Shown: positions 1-6,125 of the stretch, piece after piece
How the letters are laid out: the number at the start of each line of letters is the position of its first letter
How positions within the stretch are numbered: the first letter of the stretch is position 1
Assembly: GCF_001602625.1 (NCBI RefSeq)
Contig: NZ_LECR01000015.1
Location: 46,200-53,587, forward strand
Direction: 5' to 3'
Source of the DNA: Sodalis-like endosymbiont of Proechinophthirus fluctus
GTDB lineage: Bacteria; Pseudomonadota; Gammaproteobacteria; Enterobacterales; Enterobacteriaceae
Length of the DNA: 7,388 bases
The notes under the pieces: generated by a model
Told to the model about the DNA's origin: nothing
The model's input: only the letters and a program-made list of their open reading frames with translations
Databases searched by the model: none
Translations under genes and position numbers: made by a program

Positions 1-1034
1 CTGCCACTACCGTGGTGTTGTGGCAGTGGTGGTTAGAGTGCTGAATTCCTCTGTATTGCTCACGATAACCGGGCTTATCATCGAGCGTGCGTTAGCGTTT
101 CGTTTAAGTATGCCAGGTGCAGCTCCAGAATAGGCTATCCCTGTATTACCTTACTACCTTCTTCCACCAGGCACGCAAAAACCTGCCTGTCAAGGGCCAC
201 GGTGTCGATACTAATTGCACCGCCACTTCAACGTCGCTGTCGGTTTCCAGGTAGAAGGCGTGATGGGTATTGAATACTTTTACCAGCGTGCCGTTCGCCA
301 ACGATAGCACCAGTTTATCGGTGAGGAGTATAGCAACACCCTCACTTACGGGGCGGCTGGCGAACGTTTCATCCGGCACCTAATCCAGCAAAACCACCAT
401 CGACTTCACTGCGGCGCGGGAGCTGCTTGCCAGCACGGTAGTACGTATGGTCATGGTGCCGACGATGATTTTCAGGATTTCTTTATTTAGTCAGATCACA
501 CCATGGGTGCCGAGGTTTTTTGCAACCGCATCATTGACCAGAGAGCTATCTTTCACGCTTAGACGCAGACGGGTGATATAGGCATCAATACTTGGCCAGA
601 TTATCCGAGCTACCAATGGTGCTGATATACCAACGCGCCAGGATTTTCGTTCATCCCCTTTAACTTCACCAGAGGCATAAATGTTCACATAATAGCCATC
701 GGCCTCATCGCCGGCCATTTGTAATTCGTGTCCCGGGGTGAGCAAATTGAAACAGCGGAAATAATCCCACCAAGAATACGACTAAACTGGTAAGCGCCGC
801 GGCGCCATCTTTGTTTTTTGACAAGCCATGGGTAACACTAATGGCGAACAGCACCGACATATTTTCAATAATCGGCGAGCCGGTTTTAATGAAAAACGCC
901 GCAAATAACGTTGGCTGACCCCACAGTCAACCAGGTCAATCCTATAGCCACCCCATCAGGATAGCAGCGGCGGGCAGTGTCGCCACCTGGACTATCAGTG
1001 CCCGGCCTATTTTTTAAAACTAACTAAGTATCAT
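1..1034 (-). pseudogene. nagE: nagE pseudogene, N-acetylglucosamine PTS enzyme II (EIICBA), internally deleted
   Basis: NagE is the inner-membrane PTS permease that imports N-acetylglucosamine and phosphorylates it to GlcNAc-6-P. Reading leftwards, an ATG at 1034 opens the EIIC start (IGRALIVQVATLPAAAILMG, then SPIIENMSVLFAI and DGAAAL), interrupted by stop codons. Near 751-780 it jumps to the end of EIIC (FNLLTPGHEL) and the EIIB domain (ITRLRLSVKDSSLVN). About 290 codons of membrane domain are missing compared with the usual ~650-residue protein. EIIB has DAY where the family has DAC, so the phosphorylated cysteine is a tyrosine codon (578-580). EIIA follows (PDETFASRPVSEGVA, KVFNTHHAFYLET), with a frameshift at about 211-217 inside the active-site His codon and more stops and shifts beyond. 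The 3' end reaches or runs off the window edge. It diverges from nagB. Identity rests on remembered family sequences; loss of function is clear. Confidence 0.93.
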
Positions 1035-1371
1035 CACCTTTTTCCCTATTAGCATGACTTTTTTACCGGCAGGTCTGCTGACACCTCACCTTCGTTGAGC
1101 CAATCTCTGTCATCGCGGTTGCACCCGTCGTCAGGCGAAAGGTTTAACTCTCTTCACAAAATAATAGCCGTTTTCCAGCAAAGATTTCATCTTGAATCGC
1201 TCTATTTTTGTTATAAATATATTATTTATAATAATAAATATTATTCAATAAAAAATCAATGTGCAGTTTCCCCGAAGAGAAGGATGATACGTCGGATTTC
1301 GGCATCGGTACCCAGAGCGGTTATATACTCCTCGGTCATACAATGCCCCGCAACATTTTACGAGGTCAAAC
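1035..1371. promoter_or_regulatory. Former nagE-nagB divergent control region, AT-rich
   Basis: This 337-bp gap separates the divergent starts of nagE and nagB. In E. coli the equivalent region carries the divergent promoters, a CRP site and two NagC operators that form a repression loop. The core at about 1201-1256 is nearly pure A/T. It contains an inverted repeat, TATTTAT-aata-ATAAATA (1223-1240), which has the general look of an AT-rich NagC/Mlc-type site, and TATAAT at 1227-1232. TCACA at 1154-1158 with a degenerate TTTAA half-site at 1143-1147 could be a remnant CRP site. No convincing -35/-10 pair was found. An open frame from 1095 crosses the region but only overlaps nagB in a shifted frame and is not a gene. 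Assignment as control region rests on synteny; individual sites are weak. Confidence 0.45.
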
Positions 1372-2186
1372 ATGAGACTGATTCTATTACACACCGCCGC
1401 TCAAGTAGGCCAATGGGCCGAGCCGGCCGTCATATCGTCAACCGTATCAACATGTTCAGTCCCAGCGCGGCACCGCCATCTATTTATTCTTGGCCTGCCC
1501 ACCGGCAGCACGACGTTGGATGCCTATAACAGCCTGATTAAGATGTATAAAGCGGACTAAGTCAGCTTTATACATGTGGTTACGTTCGACATGGATAAAT
1601 ATGTCGGTCTGTCCGTTAAGCATCCAGAAAGTTATAATATAATTATATATTATAATATATAATTATATTAACATTCCACGGGAAAACATAAATCTCCTGA
1701 ACGGCAATGCGCCAGATATTGACGCCGAATACCGCCGTTATGAAGAAGAGATTAAATCTTATGGCAAATTCACCTGTTCGTGGACGGCGTCAACAACAAC
1801 GGGCATATCGGCCTTTAACGAACCCTGTATTTCTCTAGCGTCGCACACACGCATCAAAACCCTGATCTAGGAGACACGCCGGGCCCAACTCGCGCTTCTT
1901 CGATAACGGCATAGAGCAAGTCCGTCCCCTGCTACGCACTGACAGTTGGTGTCGGTACGCTTCTAGATGCGGAAGAAGTGATGATTCTAGTGATAGGGAA
2001 TTAAGGACCACGCTGCAGGCCGCAGTAGAGGGAATGTCCATCATATATGGACCATTACCTGCCTGCAGTTACATGCTAAAAAAAACCGTGATGGTGTGTG
2101 ATGAACCGTCTACTCAGGAATTGAAGGTGAAAACGGTCAAATACTTCTGTGAACTGGAAAAAGGCAACCTGAACACCGCTGACTAA
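1372..2186 (+). pseudogene. nagB: nagB pseudogene, glucosamine-6-phosphate deaminase
   Basis: NagB converts glucosamine-6-P to fructose-6-P and ammonia in the cytoplasm. The ATG at 1372 follows a plausible Shine-Dalgarno (GAGGT, 1362-1366) and opens MRLILLHTAAQVGQWA. Family sequence then continues in alternating frames: HIVNRINMFSPSAA, LFILGLPTGST, stop TAA at 1558-1560, [44 protein letters not shown] followed by a stop, ALTVGVGTLLDAEEVMILV, and finally VMVCDEPSTQELKVKTVKYF to the TAA at 2184-2186. The span of 815 bp is close to the 801 bp of E. coli nagB, so decay is by small events. D72 is kept (MDKYVG), but the catalytic GND141GH143 motif reads NNNGH, giving D141N, followed by a frameshift before AFNEP. 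An A/T palindrome at 1635-1670 replaces coding sequence. At least five frame changes or stops leave no doubt about inactivation. Confidence 0.95.
1635..1670. repeat. 36-bp perfect palindrome made only of A and T
   Basis: All 18 base pairs around the axis between 1652 and 1653 are complementary, and pairing stops at 1634/1671. It lies inside nagB, after the codons for HPESY and before ENINLLNG. The 37 bases between SY and the IP codons stand where about 39 bases (13 codons) are expected from E. coli NagB. The tract therefore replaces coding sequence at nearly equal length and shifts the frame by two bases. It could extrude as a cruciform. No IS ends or target duplication are visible around it. 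Confidence 0.9.
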
Positions 2187-2202
2187 CCTCCCAGAGCTAA
2201 CC

Positions 2203-2304
2203 ATGTATGCTTTAACCAACGACCACATCTATACCGGTGGCGAGATTCTCGATCACCGCGCACTGGTGGTCGCGGACGGCATTATCGACGCCATTTGCCA
2301 TCAT
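2203..2304 (+). pseudogene. nagA: nagA 5' fragment fused to nagC, N-acetylglucosamine-6-phosphate deacetylase
   Basis: The first ~34 codons of NagA are recognisable: MYALTNDHIYTGGEILDHRA, then LVVADGIID, aligned with E. coli [20 protein letters not shown] and VIADGLIK. The start lies 16 bp after the nagB stop, as expected in the nagBACD operon. NagA deacetylates GlcNAc-6-P to GlcN-6-P, with its metal-binding and catalytic residues far downstream; all of those are absent. After DAIC the frame runs directly into HHDATIMLYDLS, which belongs to NagC near residue 96. The chimeric open frame ends at 2487. About 350 codons of nagA are deleted. The exact junction (about 2296-2305) is blurred by matching CAT-rich bases. 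Confidence 0.88.
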
Positions 2305-2865
2305 GATGCGACGATCATGCTCTATGATTTGAGCGGAAGGTTCCTCCCTGCTGGAGGCGTGCTTCCCGATACTGTAGCAGACACAGCAGACGTTGGAGCT
2401 AGCGGGCGCTCATGGGGGTTATCACCGACTTTCTCGAGCAAGCGCAACGTAAAATCCGCGATTTTATCTCTATTTAATAGATTTTAAATGGTATTTTTGA
2501 TCCCTTCTCCGGTATTATCCGCTATATACCCCATATACAAGTTCGCCATTGGCCGGCCGCTTTAAAGCACAACAGTGCTTCAATCTCACCGTGTTATGGG
2601 TACGGCATACGCAGTTTGGCGCTAGCGGAACACTATTTTGGTACAACCCAGGACTGCGCCGATTCCATTTTGGTAAAGATGCACTGCGCGGTACCGGCGC
2701 TGTGATCGTAATTAACGGCCAAGATATTCCTCGGCAGCAAATGGTAACGTCAGTGAAATGGCCATATCCAGGTCTCTCCGCTAGGAGAACGCTTGACACT
2801 GCGGCAATTTTAGCTGTCTGGAAGGAAACTATTACTGCTAATGCCATGATAGAGCGATGGGTGCA
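2305..2865 (+). pseudogene. nagC: nagC internal fragment, ROK-family repressor, lacks DNA-binding domain
   Basis: NagC is the GlcNAc-6-P-responsive repressor of the nag regulon. Segments matching E. coli NagC residues ~95-277 appear in order in shifting frames: HDATIMLYDLSGRFL, QTQQTLE after a stop at the 'PERTQQTLE' site, DFLEQAQRKIRDFI, FDPFSGIIRYIPHIQV, KAQQCFNLT, IRSLALAEHYFG with TQDCADSILV, GTGAVIVINGQ, GHIQVSPLGE, CGNFSCLE and TANAMIERWV. The N-terminal winged-helix DNA-binding domain and the C-terminal ~130 residues are gone. The ROK zinc motif is damaged: a one-base insertion disrupts the first Cys of the CxCGxxGC cluster near 2788-2810. The fragment is 561 bp against ~549 bp expected for those residues, so losses inside it are small. 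It is fused to nagA upstream and to asnB downstream. Confidence 0.92.
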
Positions 2866-4081
2866 TGCATCTGTTGCTCAGTCGGGGTGACGGAGCAATG
2901 CTTCAGTACTATCAGCGCGATTGGTTCGACTATTCGGGTGAAGGACAACGTTACCGACAAGGCGCCGCTTGAGGAGTCGGTGAAAAGCCATCTGATATCT
3001 GACGTGCCTTACGGCGTGCTGCTGTCCGGTGGACTTAATTCTTCTATTATCCCCGCCATCACTAAAAATATACCACCCCGCCGGCGGGTGGAAGACCAGG
3101 CTAAAAGCAAAGCCTAGTAACCACAGTTACACTCCTTCCTTCACCATGGGCCTGGAAGGCTCGTCGGATCTGAGCGCCGCTAGTAAAGTAGCGACACTGG
3201 GCACGGTGCATAATGAAATCCATTTTACGGTACAAGAAGGGATAAAAGCGATTCGTAGCGTGATCTACCGCATCGAAACTCATGATGTTGCGACTATTAG
3301 CGATTCGACGCCAATGTATTTAATATCGCGCAAGATCAAAGTGATGGGCATCAAAATAGTCCTGTTCGGCAAAAGCGCTGATGAAGTTTTCAGCGGCTAT
3401 TTCATATACTTCCACAAGGCTCAGAACGATAAAGAGTTCCACGAAGAGCTGGTACGTAAGCTGCAAGTCCTGTATATGTATCGCCACGCCCGCGCCAACA
3501 ACGTGATGTCCGCCTGGGACGTCGAAGCGCGAATTCTTTTCCTAGATAAGCAATTTCTGGACAGTGGCCATGCGAATCAACCTACAGGATAACAGGATAA
3601 CAGGATAACAGGATAACAGGATAACAGGATAACAGGATAACAGGATAACAGGATAACAGGATAACAGGATAACAGGATAACATGTGTAGCAACGACAAAA
3701 TTGAAAAACACGTTTTGCGCGAGCGATTCGCCGATTATCTGCCAGAGAGAGTCGCCTAGCAGCAAAAAGAGCAATTCTCCGACGGAGTGGTGGGCTAAAG
3801 TTGGATCTATATCCTGAAAGCCATCGCCGCGGAGCAAATCATCGATTGGCAGCTGGCCAATGCTAATTTCCGTTTTCCGTACAACACGCCTACCTCCAAA
3901 TAAGGTTATCTGTACCGGGAGATTGAAGCGCTGTTCCCGCTGCTGAGCGCCGCAGAATATGTCCCTGGAGGCCTGTCTATGGTCAGATATTCCACCAAGG
4001 CCATTGAATGGAATGAATCCCTTCAAAAAAATAAACGATCTCTCCGGTCGCGCGATAGGCGAATATGCTTCGTCCTATTAA
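2866..4081 (+). pseudogene. asnB: asnB pseudogene, asparagine synthetase B, glutaminase domain deleted
   Basis: AsnB makes asparagine from aspartate, glutamine and ATP. The N-terminal glutaminase domain with Cys2 (~177 residues) is absent; recognisable sequence starts at YYQRDWFDYSG. It continues with VKDNVTDKAPLEESVKSHL, DVPYGVLLSGGLNSS, a double stop TAGTAA at 3115-3120 in place of a Trp-Trp pair, EIHFTVQEGIKAIRSVIY, STPMYLISRKIKVMGIKI and ADEVFSGY. After the octamer tract come MCSNDKIEKHVLRERF, EQFSDGVV, FRFPYNTPTSK, YLYREIEALFPL, TKAIEWNESL and a shifted SGRAIGEYASSY ending at TAA 4079-4081. The PPi-loop SGGLDS reads SGGLNS, and GEGSDEVFGGY is degraded to GKSADEVFSGY. Further lesions are a 4-bp TTCC duplication near 3136 and a one-base insertion near 3561. 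Subtracting 88 bp of repeat expansion leaves ~1128 bp, matching residues ~178-554. Confidence 0.96.
3584..3682 (+). repeat. 12 perfect tandem copies of ACAGGATA inside asnB
   Basis: Twelve uninterrupted copies of the 8-bp unit ACAGGATA occupy 3584-3679, followed by a partial ACA. The tract lies where AsnB has INPQDKMCGNG. A single unit matches the expected native codons for Q-D-K (CAG GAT AAR), so the array most likely grew from one resident copy. Eleven extra units are 88 bp, a net shift of one base, and this predicts exactly the frame in which MCSNDKIEKH resumes after the array. Because 8 is not a multiple of 3, TAA appears in every frame once per 24 bp. There are no spacers, so this is not a CRISPR. 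Confidence 0.97.
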
Positions 4082-4517
4082 CAGGCATCCGATCGCCCTG
4101 CCGTTCTGTCAAGCAGGCTGCAGGCAGGCGTCGCCTGGTGCTGTGCACACACCTCGACGGAGGTCAGAACCCGATCTGAATCCCGTCACCGAAGGGCGAC
4201 AGGAGTTCCTTTTACATTAGCATGATGAAAGGTAGGTGTGGCTAGCGCTGATGTGTTCGCCGTATCGCGCCAGCGTGCGACAGGAAGAAAGGCGGGCTTA
4301 TGCCGCGCTGACGTTCCCAGGACGATTATCACGCTGGCGAACCAGAAGTCTACCACCTCATAAGTCATCCATATTTCCCCGGTTAAAAGACCCCTTACCG
4401 CTCCGAGATTCACGCCATTGAGCGCGGGAAAATCATTGTGTTAGCCTCTTTTATCATCATCTTATTAATAAGCTAGATAAAAATAGCACGCGCAATGCCG
4501 GTTAAAAGAAAAAAGGG
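4082..4517. other. Unassigned spacer between asnB remnant and tRNA promoter
   Basis: No gene is recognised in these 436 bp. Open frames exist on both strands (minus 4186-4413, plus 4236-4421) and overlap each other. The minus-strand frame contains a hydrophobic stretch (VVDFWFASVIIVLG) that I cannot match to a known family, and neither frame has a clear ribosome binding site. The 3' part (about 4436-4500) is AT-rich and precedes the tRNA promoter. It may be decayed intergenic sequence or an unidentifiable gene remnant. Confidence 0.4.
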
Positions 4518-4546
4518 TTGACTGAAGTTCGTCAACTCCGCATAAT
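4518..4546 (+). promoter_or_regulatory. Sigma70-type promoter of the tRNA operon
   Basis: A -35 box TTGACT (4518-4523) and a -10 box CATAAT (4541-4546) are separated by exactly 17 bp. A very GC-rich stretch (TGCGCCCCGC) follows the -10 element, resembling the discriminator of stringently controlled stable-RNA promoters. Transcription would start near 4553, about 33 bp before the first tRNA-like sequence. It is the only clean promoter seen in the window and the tRNA array lies directly downstream. Control by ppGpp is inferred from the discriminator. Confidence 0.82.
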
Positions 4547-4585
4547 TGCGCCCCGCAACGCCGAATATAGGTTATGCGGAAGATT

Positions 4586-4665
4586 GACTGCATAACTCAG
4601 CTGGTTAGAAGCGCAGCACTCGTAATGATTAGGTAACACAGGTTCGAATCCCGTCGCGGCCACTA
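4586..4665 (+). pseudogene. metT: Degraded tRNA-Met (metT position), anticodon mutated to CGT
   Basis: This is a damaged copy of the elongator tRNA-Met found intact at 4910-4986. It keeps CTCAGCTGGTTAGA and the T-arm ACAGGTTCGAATCCCGT, but the acceptor stem GACTGCA/CGCGGCC has two mismatches. An extra base disrupts the D-arm region and the anticodon stem CAGCA/TGATT has mismatches. The variable loop is expanded, the anticodon position reads CGT (4621-4623) instead of CAT, and the 3' CCA reads CTA. It is first in the array, matching metT in E. coli. It is very unlikely to be charged as Met. Loss is probably tolerated because an intact copy lies downstream. Confidence 0.87.
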
Positions 4666-4671
4666 TACTTT

Positions 4672-4756
4672 GCGGGAGTGGCGAAATTGGTAGACGCACC
4701 AGATTTAGGTTCTGGCGCCGCGAGGTGTGCGAGTTCAAGTCTCGCCTCCCGCACCA
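4672..4756 (+). tRNA. leuW: tRNA-Leu (anticodon TAG)
   Basis: An 85-nt class II tRNA with encoded CCA, agreeing with my memory of E. coli leuW except for about one base in the long variable arm (GCGAGG for GCAAGG). The acceptor stem GCGGGAG pairs with CTCCCGC and the anticodon stem CCAGA pairs with TCTGG. The anticodon TAG is at 4706-4708 and the T-arm contains GTTCAAGTC. It decodes CUA and other CUN leucine codons. It sits second in the array, seven bases after the dead tRNA-Met. All visible structure is intact, so it is probably functional and driven by the promoter at 4518. Confidence 0.98.
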
Positions 4757-4758
4757 TC

Positions 4759-4802
4759 GTTTCGGTTAGCAGCAAATGGGGTTTCGGTTAGCAGCAAATG
4801 GG
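4759..4802 (+). repeat. 22-bp perfect tandem duplication overlapping the tRNA-Gln 5' end
   Basis: Two identical 22-bp units occupy 4759-4780 and 4781-4802, each starting GTTTCGGTTAGC and ending AAATGGG. The second copy contains the first four bases of the tRNA-Gln gene, so the first copy carries a decoy of the acceptor 5' end (TGGGG counting the next base) with no tRNA after it. The mature tRNA is unaffected; only the leuW-glnU spacer is lengthened by 22 bp. Confidence 0.95.
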
Positions 4803-4873
4803 GTATAGCCAAGTGGTAAGGCAGCGGGTTTTGATCCCGCCACGCCCAGGTTCGAATCCTGGTACCCCAGCCA
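4799..4873 (+). tRNA. glnU: tRNA-Gln (anticodon TTG)
   Basis: A 75-nt tRNA with encoded CCA. The acceptor stem TGGGGTA pairs perfectly with TACCCCA. The anticodon stem GCGGG/CCCGC closes a seven-base loop with TTG at 4831-4833, and the T-arm CCAGG-TTCGAAT-CCTGG is perfect. It decodes CAA and, by wobble, CAG. Position after leuW matches E. coli glnU/glnW; only one such copy is present here against two in E. coli. The 22-bp duplication just upstream does not change the gene. Confidence 0.98.
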
Positions 4874-4909
4874 ATAATAACCTGCCGATATCAAGGTCTG
4901 CTGCTAAGC

Positions 4910-4986
4910 GGCTACGTAGCTCAGCTGGTTAGAGCACAGCACTCATAATGCTGGGGTCACAGGTTCGAATCCCGTCGTAGCCACCA
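4910..4986 (+). tRNA. metU: tRNA-Met, elongator (anticodon CAT)
   Basis: A 77-nt tRNA with encoded CCA and a complete acceptor stem, GGCTACG/CGTAGCC. The anticodon stem CAGCA/TGCTG is intact with CAT at 4944-4946, and the T-arm is canonical. It is nearly identical to E. coli elongator metT/metU and lacks the C1-A72 type mismatch of the initiator tRNA. The TAGCTCAGCTGGTTAGAGC D-arm is intact, unlike that of the damaged copy at 4586-4665. With that copy dead, this is the only functional tRNA-Met gene in the window. Confidence 0.98.
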
Positions 4987-4992
4987 TATTTT

Positions 4993-5067
4993 TGGGGTAT
5001 AGCCAAGCGGTAAGGCACCGGATTCTGATTCCGGCATACCCAGGTTCGAATCCTGGTACCCCAGCCA
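4993..5067 (+). tRNA. glnV: tRNA-Gln (anticodon CTG)
   Basis: A 75-nt tRNA with encoded CCA. The acceptor stem TGGGGTA/TACCCCA is perfect. The anticodon stem CCGGA pairs with TCCGG around CTG at 5025-5027, and the T-arm CCAGG/CCTGG is intact. It decodes CAG. It begins six bases after the tRNA-Met CCA and ends about 27 bp before the terminator, making it last in the operon. E. coli has two copies at this position (glnV, glnX); one is seen here. Confidence 0.98.
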
Positions 5068-5094
5068 TATAAAGCATGCGCTGGCAGGAATAAG

Positions 5095-5121
5095 AAAACG
5101 CTCCTTCGGAAGCGTTTTTTA
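5095..5121 (+). terminator. Rho-independent terminator of the tRNA operon
   Basis: AAAACGCT (5095-5102) pairs perfectly with AGCGTTTT (5111-5118). The loop CCTTCGGA contains a CTTCGG-type stable tetraloop, and a run of six T follows (5115-5120). A run of A precedes the stem, so it may also stop leftward transcription. It lies 27 bp after the last tRNA. Confidence 0.93.
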
Positions 5122-5383
5122 TGGCTGCATAACCAAACCCCAGGCTCATTAACGATAAAATTAAGACGAGATCGTAGCAATAGCTGGCACAAGTCACCAG
5201 CGTCTGGAACGCCGACTGCATTATGTCAGTATGGCTTATCCAGAGCGTTTTGATCGTTGTCTGTTTGCTGTAGTAGTACCTGAGCGCCATTTTCTCCCCC
5301 GCTATGTCGATATCGAACCATTGGAAGCGTAATCGGCGGGCGTCTATTGCCGCGGTAATCCCCTAGCTAACCAAATTAATCAA
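5122..5383. other. Unassigned spacer, position of ubiF in E. coli
   Basis: A minus-strand frame is open from upstream of the ATG at 5290 (ARRLRFQWFDIDIAGEK, then MALRYYYSKQTTIKTLW and IMQSAFQTLV). It runs on across the terminator and antisense through the tRNA-Gln and tRNA-Met genes. I could not match it to UbiF or another family. In E. coli the gene converging on these tRNAs is ubiF. This may be an unrecognisable remnant or a chance frame. Confidence 0.3.
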
Positions 5384-6125
5384 CTACAGCAGTTTTCTCA
5401 GTTCCCCTAAATAAATATCGGTTACCCCCTTTCGCGCAGATAACGGTTAAAATCATCCCACACAGTGTGGGGTAATAAGGCTACCAAGATAGAGATAGCC
5501 TGCATCCGCAATTCGCGGTGGGGGCGTGGCGGTCTTCAGCGTGGATGTGACCCTATAGATATCAGGAAACTGGTAGCCTGGTCGTCTATCCGACATTGGA
5601 CGTTTTCGTTTGCCACCATGTTGCATAACGACAAATTGATACTCTCCATGCCATTGTCGCGATCCTTTTGAAACAGCGTGGCCAGTTTTCCCCGTCTAAC
5701 ATCCTGACCTGCCGCTCATGGATCGTCGATACCCCGCCACGGTAAAATTTCCTCCCGCTCCACGCGCTGTTCCTACCGCGGGATGAAGACGGGGATGGCG
5801 TCTACGATTAATTTTCCTTCCGGCGTAAACACCTGCGTCGCACGATCCTGAAGGAGGGTCCGGGGCCAAGGTCACATAACCCGGCGCATAAAAATATTAC
5901 GTCAGATCCAGCCACTTGATTTTGCCGGCTATTTTCGCTTGCACATTAACATGATTTGGAGGGGCATAATACAGCCTGCGCTCCACCATTGCCGACCGCG
6001 CCTGTACGCCCGCCTCGCGCAGAATCGCCGTCATCAGGACAGACAAGTCTATACAATCGCCATAGCCATTCTGCTCTATTTGGGTGAGATCAAGGAGAGG
6101 AGGACATAACTGCGATTTCTGGCGC

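Noticed and set aside
1095..1529. A 144-codon plus-strand gene
   Set aside because: Its first part crosses the AT-rich control region and its last part is nagB read in a partly shifted frame (it even contains HIVNRINMFSPSAA of NagB). It has no independent identity.
1635..1670. Replication origin or IS end at the A/T palindrome
   Set aside because: There are no DnaA boxes, no target-site duplication and no transposase sequence nearby. The flanks are continuous nagB.
1835..2044. Minus-strand 69-codon frame
   Set aside because: It is antisense to recognisable nagB sequence.
2515..2847. Minus-strand 110-codon frame
   Set aside because: It is antisense to the nagC fragment, whose plus-strand segments match the family in order.
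3584..3682. CRISPR array
   Set aside because: The units are contiguous 8-bp copies with no spacers and lie inside a recognisable asnB codon context.
3584..3682. Homing-endonuclease (I-SceI-like) target, because GGATAACAGG occurs
   Set aside because: Only part of the 18-bp site matches and the array is explained by expansion of the native asnB bases.
3577..4026. Minus-strand frame with repeated VILLSCYP
   Set aside because: The peptide repeat is only the translation of the ACAGGATA array, and the rest is antisense to the asnB remnant.
4186..4421. Short overlapping genes on both strands in the asnB-tRNA spacer
   Set aside because: There is no recognised family and no clear ribosome binding site, and the two frames exclude each other. 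They are kept only as a described spacer.
4532..5290. Minus-strand open frames across the tRNA array, with peptides such as GTRIRTWVCRNQNPVPYRLA and ATGFEPV
   Set aside because: These are translations of the antisense of conserved tRNA T-arms and acceptor stems, a common false-gene pattern. The DNA is fully explained by the tRNAs.
5457..5471. Near-palindrome CCCACAC-A-GTGTGGG as a terminator or operator
   Set aside because: It has a one-base loop and no T tract, and lies within the coding remnant of the transglutaminase-like pseudogene next to VWDDFNRYL. It is probably coding coincidence.
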